The notes beneath the pieces are model-generated. The model searched no databases. It was not told where the DNA came from and saw only the letters and a program-made list of their open reading frames with translations. The position numbers and the translations under genes are program-made. 64,000 nucleotides of DNA from UBA10365 sp041441915 (GTDB lineage Bacteria; Pseudomonadota; Alphaproteobacteria; Rhodobacterales; Rhodobacteraceae): assembly GCA_041441915.1 (NCBI GenBank), contig JASDRS010000006.1:1-64000 (forward strand), read 5' to 3'. Position 1 is the stretch's first letter. Each line of letters opens with the position of its first letter. Of this stretch, positions 16,318-23,553 are shown piece by piece.

Positions 16318-16632
16318 TTAGTGCATGATCAGCCTTTGGTCCATCGCGATGATGGATTCTGGAGCCGGCGGGCGGTAGCCCAGGGCACTATGTGGTCTCT
16401 TGGTGTTGTAGTGTTTCCTCCATTGCTCGATTATGATTTGCGCTTCTTTCAAAGTGTAAAAGACTTCTCCGTTTAGAAGTTCATCGCGCAGTCTTGCGTT
16501 AAAGCTTTCACAGTAGCCGTTTTCCCAAGGTGAGCCTGGTTCGATGTAAGCAGTCTTTGCCCCAACAGCTGCGATCCAGTTGCGAACGATTTCAGCTATA
16601 AACTCAGGACCGTTGTCTGAGCAAATGAATGC
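16318..16632 (-). pseudogene. IS3-family transposase orfB, C-terminal remnant
   Basis: The last third of an IS3 OrfB (DDE integrase) is present. It has ICSDNGPEFIAE with the second catalytic Asp, KTAYIEPGSPWENGYCES with the catalytic Glu region, FNARLRDELLNGE, and KHYNTKRPHSALGYRPPAPE. The first catalytic Asp and the zinc-finger/HTH part are missing. The open frame runs on to 16842, but its first 70 residues are unrelated. The region after the stop (16280-16317) reads like the outer end of such an element. It is inactive. OrfA at 185-430 may come from a different IS3 subgroup, so I do not claim that they are two halves of one element. Confidence 0.8.
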
Positions 16633-16831
16633 AGGCGCAGGGTACGCATTTGATGGTCTTGTCAGATTAAACTGGCTCAAATGGGCCGGGTGGTGAATCG
16701 GCGTTATGAACTGACAAAGGCCCGCCATGAAGGCCTGCTCTTGGCCATTCAGAAAACTACAACCAAATACCTTAGGGACGACTTTTATACACTTCCAGAT
16801 ACCCTGGCAGTGATCCGTTAACCACCCCTGC

Positions 16832-16996
16832 ATGGGCCACACCGTCCTACCCCGTACTTATATTCATGCTCTGACAGTGCGAGGAGATCCATATGTTGGC
16901 AACCAATTTGGGCATTCAGTTTATTTTAACTTCGATCGACCCAAGAATTGGTATAATGATTGGGGTTCAGCTGAAATGAAGTATTATCCTGTTTAG
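16832..16996 (+). pseudogene. Aromatic-rich C-terminal fragment of an unknown protein
   Basis: A 54-codon + frame ends at 16994-16996 and has coding character. It reads YIHALTVRGDPYVGNQFGHS, then VYFNFDRPKNW, YNDWGSAEMKYYPV. The many Tyr, Trp and Phe residues and the strand-like pattern suggest the end of a secreted or carbohydrate-active protein. It begins exactly where the IS3 remnant's unrelated leader lies, so an insertion or deletion probably removed the rest. I do not recognise a family. Confidence 0.3.
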
Positions 16997-17074
16997 AAAA
17001 ATGATTAGCTCCTCATCCATGAAAACTGGGTGTACGGCAAAAGCTATCATGAATGTTGGAAAAGCAAAGCGCAT

Positions 17075-17521
17075 TTAGTACCTATCCCAAACGTCAAACT
17101 TTTTCCAAACCTTGCATGACGTTTTACTCATCATCGTCCTGCCAAAGTCCACCCCGCCAATGGAGCAATAGCCAACGAACCGGTCATAGGTTTTATCACC
17201 TGTAAGCTCACATATAGCCTCAGAGCCAGCAGATTCCTTAGCAATCTTCGTTGCATCGTTTCCTTCGAAAGTGCCGTTCTCAGGGCAATCCAGAGCGGCT
17301 AAGCGGATGGGCATGCCATTAATCTCAATTGTATCGCCGTCTCTTACATGGGTGATGGTGCCAAACACCACTTGGCCAATTGTCGTTGCTTGGGGTGCTT
17401 GGGTTAGATGGCAATGGTAGGGCTGAGAGCCTGCATGGCATCCTTTCTTATCCAAGCCGCCTCTATGCGCCCCCGCCAGCGTAGCAAATGTCATCAGCAT
17501 GGCTATCAGGATGATGCGCAT
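17075..17521 (-). CDS. Secreted staphylococcal-nuclease-like protein
   Basis: A signal peptide (MRIILIAMLMTFATLAGA) is followed by a short Cys/His cluster (GGLDKKGCHAGSQPYHCH), a metal-binding-looking motif seen before nuclease domains in bacteria. The SNase OB fold then begins: HVRDGDTIEINGMPIRLAAL with the calcium-binding Asp pair, DCPEN, and KTYDRFVGYC with the second catalytic Arg. It ends in WKKFDVWDRY, a normal family terminus, so the 148-residue protein is probably complete. It likely cleaves DNA or RNA in the periplasm or outside the cell. Its start codon lies inside the end of the small gene at 17506-17655, which implies translational coupling. Confidence 0.78.
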   Translation of the reverse strand: MRIILIAMLMTFATLAGAHRGGLDKKGCHAGSQPYHCHLTQAPQATTIGQVVFGTITHVRDGDTIEINGMPIRLAALDCPENGTFEGNDATKIAKESAGSEAICELTGDKTYDRFVGYCSIGGVDFGRTMMSKTSCKVWKKFDVWDRY

Positions 17522-17655
17522 GGTTGCCCTTTTACTTTATCTGAGTTGATCCACTGACGCACAGCAACAACGCCAGCCTTCACTGTGACACTATCAGCTA
17601 GATTGGGTGCATCAGGTGTGATGGGCAGCTTGTCAGGTTCGGGCTTCTTGGTCAT
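17506..17655 (-). CDS. Small 49-residue ORF coupled to the nuclease gene
   Basis: ATG at 17655 opens MTKKPEPDKLPITPDAPNLA, then DSVTVKAGVVAVRQWINSDK and VKGQPCASS, with the stop at 17506-17508. It is supported as a real gene family because a close relative, with the same first 17 residues apart from two changes, occurs at 5873 on the other strand. The product is soluble and has a helical C-terminal half (VAVRQWINSDKVKG). The last 16 bases overlap the start of the nuclease gene. Upstream lies a damaged copy of the KKVMFETLE ending also found before the 5873 copy. Function unknown. Confidence 0.5.
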   Translation of the reverse strand: MTKKPEPDKLPITPDAPNLADSVTVKAGVVAVRQWINSDKVKGQPCASS

Positions 17656-17748
17656 TCAGAACTCTCAAATAAGTTTCTTGGAAACAAACTAGCTGAGTGG
17701 CTGCAAGATAAAGGCATGTAGCAAAGTTAAGTGGGTAACCCCCACTCC

Positions 17749-18306
17749 TCAAGCCTGCTTTTGTCTGACAGGGCCCAATCCAACTATACTGCTTATAGTG
17801 GGCAATGCCATATCACGCTCAGATACTATTGGATTTTTGATGGGCCAATCAAAGTCAATGGATTGCCAATGCACCCCAGAATCGTGGGGTTGAGAGTGAG
17901 GAGAAGAAGTTAGGTAATTAAGAGTGCAGCCATTACTAAAGCTTAAAAAGCCATGAGCAACGCCTTTGGTTATTGCAATTGTCGTAAAGGCGTGTCGCGC
18001 GTCCATTTTGACATAATCGACCTTCCCAAAATTGTTGCTGCGTAAATCAACAAGAACGTCCAACGTTTGTCCAGCGCTGATAGTAATCAGTTTATAATGA
18101 TCTTCTGGTGGATATTGTAAGTGCATCCCACGTAATGTGTTTTTATTAGAAATTGAGCTATAGGCATCTCTAACCTGGAAATCTGGAAATAAACCCGACA
18201 TTATGTCCACATCCAAAAGTTTACAAAATGTCCCACGCGAGTCGCGAAACACTGGCCGATGCAAAACATAGCAGCCTGGAATCGCAAGGGGTTTCCATTC
18301 CATCAT
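17749..18306 (-). CDS. rfbC: RmlC/AscE-like nucleotide-sugar 3,5-epimerase
   Basis: A cupin of the dTDP-4-dehydrorhamnose 3,5-epimerase family. It has FRDSRGTFCKLLD near residue 20; TLRGMHLQYPP with the catalytic His near 60; LDVLVDLRSNNFG; VAHGFLSFS; and NYLTSSPHS, whose Tyr is the expected proton donor. Length (185) is typical. It overlaps the reductase gene by 4 bases (ATGA). No rmlA, rmlB or rmlD is visible nearby. With the reductase and the rfbH remnant, a CDP-linked 3,6-dideoxyhexose route (as for AscE in ascarylose synthesis) is at least as likely as dTDP-rhamnose. That pathway reading is inference. Confidence 0.8.
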   Translation of the reverse strand: MMEWKPLAIPGCYVLHRPVFRDSRGTFCKLLDVDIMSGLFPDFQVRDAYSSISNKNTLRGMHLQYPPEDHYKLITISAGQTLDVLVDLRSNNFGKVDYVKMDARHAFTTIAITKGVAHGFLSFSNGCTLNYLTSSPHSQPHDSGVHWQSIDFDWPIKNPIVSERDMALPTISSIVGLGPVRQKQA

Positions 18307-19190
18307 CGTTTATCCTCAAAAATCAATCTCAGCCCTTGCTCTAGGCTAATGGTAGGCGCCCAGTTTGGAACGACTTGAATTGAGTGACATAATGACTTTG
18401 GCGGCGCGCCACCTGGTAAGGTTCCAAACCTGATCTTAATGTTATGATCGATCTTTTGACGTATTAATTCAACTACATCATAAACAAAATGGGTTTTTGG
18501 ATTACGTATCGCCCACCGACAGTGATATCCTTTTGGTTGATTTTCTATAGCAATGGCTGCACATAGGATTGCTGAACAGACATCAGTAATAAACGTTAAA
18601 TTAATGGGATTTTTGCCACTTCCCATTTTAAGTTCTTGACCAGATTTAGAAGTTTCTAGCAATAAAGGTATAATTTTGTGGCGCATATCGTTAGGCCCAT
18701 ATGTATCGTACATAACAATAGTGGCTGCTGGGATATTATACTGTTTTGAATAAAATTTTAGTATACTTTCCGCTGCAACTTTTGTCGCAGCATAAAAATT
18801 TACAGGATCTGTCTGACCACCTTCAGAGAATTGCCACGATGTTCCAAAATGCAACAATCCCGAACTTTTAACCAGTGCGGCGGCTTCAAAAACTAGAGCT
18901 GAAAACTCTACATTAGAACGGACAAGCGGACTAATATCTTGGGAAGTATGGGTAGATACAAATAAGGCCGCAAGATTTATAAAAACTGGGTTTCGAGCAG
19001 TTTTTATAGCTGCAGCAACGATCGTTGGATCATTATTGTGGTCAACCAAATCCCCCAAGGGAGATAGTACTTGGTTTCTAGTAATTTCAAATAATTTGAA
19101 CCCACCATTTTGCGCAGCTATTTTCAAGTGAGATCCAATAAATCCCGTTGTGCCTGTGAGAACCAAATCAGCTGTCATAACTGCTTGCAC
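18303..19190 (-). CDS. NAD(P)-dependent nucleotide-sugar epimerase/reductase (short-chain extended type)
   Basis: The 295-residue protein is an extended short-chain dehydrogenase. The dinucleotide motif is LTGTTGFIGSHLKI near residues 11-24, FINLAA appears near 72, and the catalytic Tyr-x3-Lys is in NFYAATKVAAE near 135. YDTYGPND and the C-terminal substrate half (WAIRNPKTHFVYDVVELI) fit GDP/CDP/dTDP-sugar reductases such as CDP-abequose, paratose or ascarylose synthases, which are also close to 300 residues. It lies between the epimerase (ATGA overlap) and the rfbH remnant, whose frame overlaps its start by 23 bases. The exact sugar cannot be assigned. Confidence 0.72.
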   Translation of the reverse strand: MQAVMTADLVLTGTTGFIGSHLKIAAQNGGFKLFEITRNQVLSPLGDLVDHNNDPTIVAAAIKTARNPVFINLAALFVSTHTSQDISPLVRSNVEFSALVFEAAALVKSSGLLHFGTSWQFSEGGQTDPVNFYAATKVAAESILKFYSKQYNIPAATIVMYDTYGPNDMRHKIIPLLLETSKSGQELKMGSGKNPINLTFITDVCSAILCAAIAIENQPKGYHCRWAIRNPKTHFVYDVVELIRQKIDHNIKIRFGTLPGGAPPKSLCHSIQVVPNWAPTISLEQGLRLIFEDKR

Positions 19191-19455
19191 GCTTTAAGTA
19201 ATCCTCAATTTGCTGTTCTAGAACAGCATTGCACCCGTCATATCGATTAACACATGCATCATACCAATCCGCTGCCATTGTCGGAAATCCAGCAACCAAT
19301 GTGGTCACTTCGTCGCCTGCGCGTAATGCGCGCGAACCGAGCTTAGGGGATGCCAATATCATGAATTCTAGCAAATTTGCTGCCAATCCTAATACTGTCA
19401 TTCTACCTAATTTTGTTCCAAAAGCCTTAGTCAGTTTTTTCTCCAACTCGTCCAT
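19168..19455 (-). pseudogene. rfbH: rfbH (CDP-4-dehydro-6-deoxyglucose 3-dehydratase) remnant
   Basis: Residues 18-58 (LGLAANLLEFMILASPKLGS, then RALRAGDEVTTLVAGFPT) match a conserved N-terminal part of RfbH/DdhC-type PLP/[2Fe-2S] dehydratases, where the same order reads ANLL, SPKLG, R-GDEV-T, AGFPT. After AGFPT the expected NGxVPVFVD is found only in another frame, and a QQIEDYL-like helix returns in the first frame, so at least two indels are present. The rest of the roughly 430-residue enzyme, with its PLP His and Fe-S cysteines, is gone. RfbH catalyses the C3 deoxygenation step for 3,6-dideoxyhexoses, so this cell presumably no longer makes that sugar from this locus. Confidence 0.6.
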
Positions 19456-19657
19456 AAAACAACCGGCAGTTAACTACATATCCAACGACGTATGTATAAC
19501 TTGTGCACAATCTGTGGAATCAAGAACTTGACCGCTCGAGCGGATGCAAATTTCACCTGCAATAAATGACCTTTCTTTACGATGCTCTCCGAAGTATGTC
19601 TCAGCTAGTTTCACAATATCAGCTCTTGGCGCTTTTTACGAAGTATCCATATAGAAA

Positions 19658-20623
19658 CTACACCTTAGAACGAGGCGTATTAAATTGCTTATACGCTATT
19701 TTACGACGGCGCTTTCCAGAGATATACCCAAAAAGTAAGAACGGGCTTAAATTTCTTATTGCCGTCATAAAGCATACACCGCGATAGGCCTGCTGACGTC
19801 CCAGCGCAACTTTAATTTTTAATTTCAGATATCTTTGGATTTGGTGGAGTTCTGGTGCATATGTCTCACAATCTTTCAATCTCTGCTTGAACGTTCCTAT
19901 TTCAATACGTGCGCGTCGATCTAAATCTGCAATGCTATCTAAATAATTACAAATGGGCGCATTAGTCATCCCAGATCCTACCCTATAACGCATTAAGGGT
20001 TCGGGCACGTACCCGATCCGCCCCCCCGCTAACATTGCACGAAAATAAAATACGAGATCATCATATGTATCGGTCTCTACGATGTTACCAAATATTTGCA
20101 TAATATCGCGATCCCACCCACATGTGGCTCCGATACAAAGACCCATTTTTCTAGCGCCCTTTCTTAAGCTCAGCCCTTCTAATACTTTTCTTTGCGATTT
20201 TATTCCGATTTCTGCGCCAGAGTCTGTTATTTGCATCACATCCGAATGGACAAGTAAGGCATTGGTTTTTTGATATTCTGCCCAAATCTTTTCAAATCGG
20301 CCAGGCATAGAAACATCATCTCCAGGATTGTAAAAAATAAATGAGGCAGAGGCTAGTTCAAACGCTTGATTAATATGGCCAATAAATCCTAAATTTTCTG
20401 AATTTTTATTCAAACGAATTTTATGAGGCCCAACATAAGAATCCGCCATACTCGACATGATCTCAAAGGTATCATCATTCGATCCATTGTCGGATAAAAT
20501 AATTTCCAAACCAACAAAATCTTGATCTAGAACCGCATATACAGTTTCTTTGATACAATGAGATTGATTGTAGCCAAAAACAACGGCCGTAGCTCGAATG
20601 AAATTAGGCGAAACTTCCGTCAT
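19658..20623 (-). CDS. Family 2 glycosyltransferase
   Basis: A GT-A fold inverting glycosyltransferase acting on the cytoplasmic face of the inner membrane in surface polysaccharide assembly. The N-terminal domain shows ATAVVFGYNQSHCIKETVYA, then ILSDNGSNDDT with the first Asp, NLGFIGHINQAF, and FIFYNPGDDVS, where the DxD-like Asp-Asp would bind the metal and nucleotide sugar. VETDTYDDLVFYFRAM carries the likely base region, followed by PEPLMRYRVGSGMT. The C-terminal 60 residues are basic and may contact membrane. The gene stands apart from the sugar genes by about 200 bases. Donor and acceptor are unknown. Confidence 0.8.
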   Translation of the reverse strand: MTEVSPNFIRATAVVFGYNQSHCIKETVYAVLDQDFVGLEIILSDNGSNDDTFEIMSSMADSYVGPHKIRLNKNSENLGFIGHINQAFELASASFIFYNPGDDVSMPGRFEKIWAEYQKTNALLVHSDVMQITDSGAEIGIKSQRKVLEGLSLRKGARKMGLCIGATCGWDRDIMQIFGNIVETDTYDDLVFYFRAMLAGGRIGYVPEPLMRYRVGSGMTNAPICNYLDSIADLDRRARIEIGTFKQRLKDCETYAPELHQIQRYLKLKIKVALGRQQAYRGVCFMTAIRNLSPFLLFGYISGKRRRKIAYKQFNTPRSKV

Positions 20624-20715
20624 TTACAGTCCTCCTTAGTATAAAAACCACGATACCAATTATGGTCTTATTACTGCGACAATTTATCTAATTATTCTGT
20701 TGAACGCCACACTAA

Positions 20716-20880
20716 ATGAGTTCTCATTCGACGAAATGGTGCCGTCAGATTAATGGAAACTTACATCAGATTGCCGTGCAGAATTTAGAAAAACAACATC
20801 AAAGGGTAGCACTAACCCAGTTAGAGAGCAGCGCGGTTGAACTTTTACGAAGCTGGCTAAAACTTAAAAAACTGTGTTGA
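20716..20880 (+). CDS. Possible 54-residue small ORF, unknown
   Basis: ATG at 20716 opens a 54-codon frame ending at 20878-20880 in the gap between two glycosyltransferase genes that read the other way. The product is basic and helical, with NLEKQHQRVALTQLE and SSAVELLRSWLKLKKLC. It has no strong ribosome-binding site and no recognised relatives. The composition looks more coding-like than the surrounding gap, so it may be a remnant of a larger gene. Confidence 0.2.
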   Translation: MSSHSTKWCRQINGNLHQIAVQNLEKQHQRVALTQLESSAVELLRSWLKLKKLC

Positions 20881-21018
20881 CCGCGCGTGCTTGCTATCGC
20901 GCAGGGTGCCTGACCATCTGCAAAAACACTTTAAGACTGATCGTGTAAAGGGGGTGCGGGCACACCCCTTTGGAACCAAAAGCTCTGCCGACGCTCATGC
21001 CAATCCATGCCCTCAGAT

Positions 21019-21735
21019 TTAGACTGTACCAGTCGATGAGGGCTGATCAATGGAATTTTTGTATTCGATGGCTTCTTGGCGCCACTCAGCTGCATATTCA
21101 ACGTCTTGCCAATTGTCGAACCAAGGCCCACCTCGTGTATAATGAACACATGCTGGATATCCCTTTTGAGGTTTTTCATTCCAGCCTTCCAGCCAATTCC
21201 ACTTTGTTGGGATTGACCCTATCTCACTATCTTTGGCCCATTCCATCCGGTGTAGGTAAGCGCCCGACTCGCGATTGACAGTCTCTACTGTCAATCGCTT
21301 TACCGAAGGGTGAGCGCAATTAAACATCATCATGGAGGACCAGTTTTTGCGTGGATAATTTGTTTGAATTTGGCCATCCATTTTAACAGAATCTTTCGGA
21401 GTATAGTCGTGCTGTACGCAACACACAGCATACTTGGGGTCTTGATACTGAAGTAAGTCTTTTACATCCTCAAAGAATAGAAAATCACAGTCACAAAATA
21501 TTGCCCAGTCCTCAAAGTTCGCTAAACTTGGGGTAAGGAACCGCGAATAGGTAAATTCTGTTGAAGCCAGCGGATCAATTCCACGCGTATATAAGCCCCG
21601 ATCGACCAATTCGTTGACCTTAATTGGCACCACTTCGACAGGAATAGACGCGTGACGAAGTAGAGATTGGCGAGCAACTTGAAAAGCTATATCTTCGCGG
21701 GAATCCCACCCAATATAAACACGCATCGGCTGCAT
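21019..21735 (-). CDS. Glycosyltransferase-like protein (GT-A, CDxD-type)
   Basis: The 238-residue protein begins MRVYIGWDSREDIAFQVARQ, a start seen in a family of small family-8-like glycosyltransferases. WAIFCDCDFLFFEDV near residue 80 carries the acidic metal-binding motif. Later, SSMMMFNCAH and IGSIPTKWNWLEGW precede VHYTRGGPWFDNW, which has the conserved late His of this group. GGGAG lies 7 bases before the ATG at 21735. It probably adds a sugar to LPS core or a surface glycan, as its neighbours are WaaA and other transferases. The donor is not predictable. Confidence 0.68.
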   Translation of the reverse strand: MQPMRVYIGWDSREDIAFQVARQSLLRHASIPVEVVPIKVNELVDRGLYTRGIDPLASTEFTYSRFLTPSLANFEDWAIFCDCDFLFFEDVKDLLQYQDPKYAVCCVQHDYTPKDSVKMDGQIQTNYPRKNWSSMMMFNCAHPSVKRLTVETVNRESGAYLHRMEWAKDSEIGSIPTKWNWLEGWNEKPQKGYPACVHYTRGGPWFDNWQDVEYAAEWRQEAIEYKNSIDQPSSTGTV

Positions 21736-21792
21736 CTTGTCACTCCCTTTAAATGCATTTCATCAGCTCATTATGTCCCTTTACACTTGATG

Positions 21793-23091
21793 TCACTGTC
21801 TTTTTGTATATTCGAGTACTTTCATGCTTAAAACTGCGGCTGTTTCGTTTATTGAAACCTCCCCTTCTGCGATGAGCCGCTGCGAAGCCAATACGTACGA
21901 GTTTTTGAATTCGTGATTGTTCAGCACATCAATAATATCTTGGGCTAATGCGGTGCTACTCAAAACGGTTCGAGTTGCATTTCGTTTTAACAAAGATTGA
22001 TAGATTTCATCAAAGTTCCCAAAATCAGGACCGTGCAAAACCATTTGACCAAGTGCAAGAGCCTCAAAGGGATTTTTGCCTGTTAAAATTGGATGCGGAA
22101 CTGGCATTGAATGCCCTATAAAGGTGATGTTGGCGATCCGGCACCACAGCCCCATTTCACCAAATGTGTCAGCTATGTAAACTTCTGTATGCGTGTCAGG
22201 AAGAACCCCTGAGCTGCGCTTTAAGACATTTGAAAATTGTTCTTCTGCGTTTCTCTGAGTTAAGAAGGCATCCTTTATGTGACGCGGGACAATTACCAGC
22301 AGCAAATTGGGGACGGCCTCCCGAGCCAACTTGTGAGCATCGAATAACTGAGGTTCTTCGCTGAAGTGTGTTGATGCCGCAAGCCAAATTGGCCGAGCTC
22401 CTACTGCATGTCTAAAGGTCATGCGTTCTGTCGGCAAATCAGGCAAAGGGTCAGCACTTACTTTTAGCGCACCAACGTTTTTAACACAGTGTGCTGGGGC
22501 TCCTAGCTCAATAATCCTTTGTTCCGAAACCATTTCCTGCGTGAGATAAACATCAAATAACGCCAATACTGATGAGATGAAATTGGTGCGTTTGATGTGT
22601 TTTTTATAAGTCTTATCCGTTACCCGACCGTTAATTAATATCAGTGGTATTTTGCGTTTTTTAACTTGTGTGAGAGCGTAGGGCCAAAGGTCCAACTCAG
22701 CAACTGCGACTAGGCTTGGTTTCCAGTGATTTAGGAACGATTGGACAGGTTGCTTTGAATCTGCGGGAAGAAATTGGTGGATAACACGTGGTGGTAACCC
22801 TATTCTATTGAGTGCAAGCACTGATGTGACAGTGTTTGTTGTTAGCACAAAGTGGGTGTCAGGCATTAAAACTCCCAGCCGGCGCAATAGGGTCATCAAT
22901 GCTAAGCTTTCACCTACGCTGAGCGCATGAAACCACAACATCGGCCCGTCTGGGCGGGCGGTGGTAATCTGACCCAGTTTCTCTTTATACCGAACAGGGT
23001 CCTCTTTGCCATTTTTCACCCGCCATCTTAAAATAATACGCCAAATTGGAAGGGTAAAATTGGCGAAAAAGAGATAAAGATTTAAAATCAT
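21793..23091 (-). CDS. waaA: 3-deoxy-D-manno-octulosonic acid (Kdo) transferase
   Basis: WaaA is an inner-membrane GT-B glycosyltransferase (GT30) that attaches Kdo to lipid IVA, an essential step of LPS core assembly. An N-terminal membrane-anchoring helix (residues 1-20) is followed by MLWFHALSVGESLALMTLL, where the catalytic Glu follows Val-Gly. FLPADSKQPV, AVAELDLWPYAL and ILINGRVTDK are WaaA hallmarks, and the C-terminal half has WLAASTH, VPRH, FIGHSMPVPHP, and GKNPFEAL for CMP-Kdo binding. Length 432 is normal. Its place in a variable region next to decayed sugar genes is notable. The other Kdo genes, kdsD and kdsB, are in the core half at 29011 and 33470. Confidence 0.88.
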   Translation of the reverse strand: MILNLYLFFANFTLPIWRIILRWRVKNGKEDPVRYKEKLGQITTARPDGPMLWFHALSVGESLALMTLLRRLGVLMPDTHFVLTTNTVTSVLALNRIGLPPRVIHQFLPADSKQPVQSFLNHWKPSLVAVAELDLWPYALTQVKKRKIPLILINGRVTDKTYKKHIKRTNFISSVLALFDVYLTQEMVSEQRIIELGAPAHCVKNVGALKVSADPLPDLPTERMTFRHAVGARPIWLAASTHFSEEPQLFDAHKLAREAVPNLLLVIVPRHIKDAFLTQRNAEEQFSNVLKRSSGVLPDTHTEVYIADTFGEMGLWCRIANITFIGHSMPVPHPILTGKNPFEALALGQMVLHGPDFGNFDEIYQSLLKRNATRTVLSSTALAQDIIDVLNNHEFKNSYVLASQRLIAEGEVSINETAAVLSMKVLEYTKRQ

Positions 23092-23297
23092 GAAATGACT
23101 ATGGGTTTTGGTTTAGCGGCATAATTTTTTTTTAATCACAGTGTTTCCCAATAGGCTCTACATCGAATCATAGCAGTACCGCCTACTATCTGCACGCTTA
23201 TAAGGTCAATGGAGATCCCTTTTGTAGCCTGCATTTGATCAGCCCTCGATTGATTGGTCCGTTTTTAATGTTAGGGCATAATATAAAAGCACCTTGA

Positions 23298-23377
23298 CCT
23301 TGAATTAATCAAGGCATCCCTTGCCTAAAAAATTAGGTCAATAAACTGATAAATATAAGTATTTAACTTTATTGACC
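23298..23377. promoter_or_regulatory. Two inverted repeats in the gap between waaA and the divergent transferase-like gene
   Basis: The gap 23092-23553 holds no gene. It contains CCTTGA-N5-TCAAGG (23298-23314) and GGTCAATAAA at 23336-23345 mirrored by TTTATTGACC at 23368-23377, a perfect 10-base inverted repeat with a 22-base AT-rich spacer. The waaA gene reads away to the left and the gene at 23554 to the right, so either could be regulated here. Whether these are operators or RNA hairpins cannot be decided. Confidence 0.3.
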
Positions 23378-23553
23378 ATAAACTTGATCGAAAATCTGTC
23401 CGTCACCAGGTTTTTTGGCACCAAAGGCGACTTCACCTAAACTGGACGAGCATTGGCATTACCTCCACATGATTGGTCTCGACTATGTATGAGCAAATTT
23501 ACTGAGAGGTCTCAACAGATAGCTTTATATAGAGTGGTGCTGCCGCTGATAGC

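Noticed and set aside
185..16842. Idea that the orfA and orfB remnants are two halves of one IS copy split by an insertion
   Set aside because: Both are cut on the outer side relative to the region between them, and their sequences look like different IS3 subgroups, so a simple split does not fit.
20931..21179. 82-codon minus frame overlapping the glycosyltransferase at 21019
   Set aside because: Out of frame with a well-supported gene and lacking any domain.
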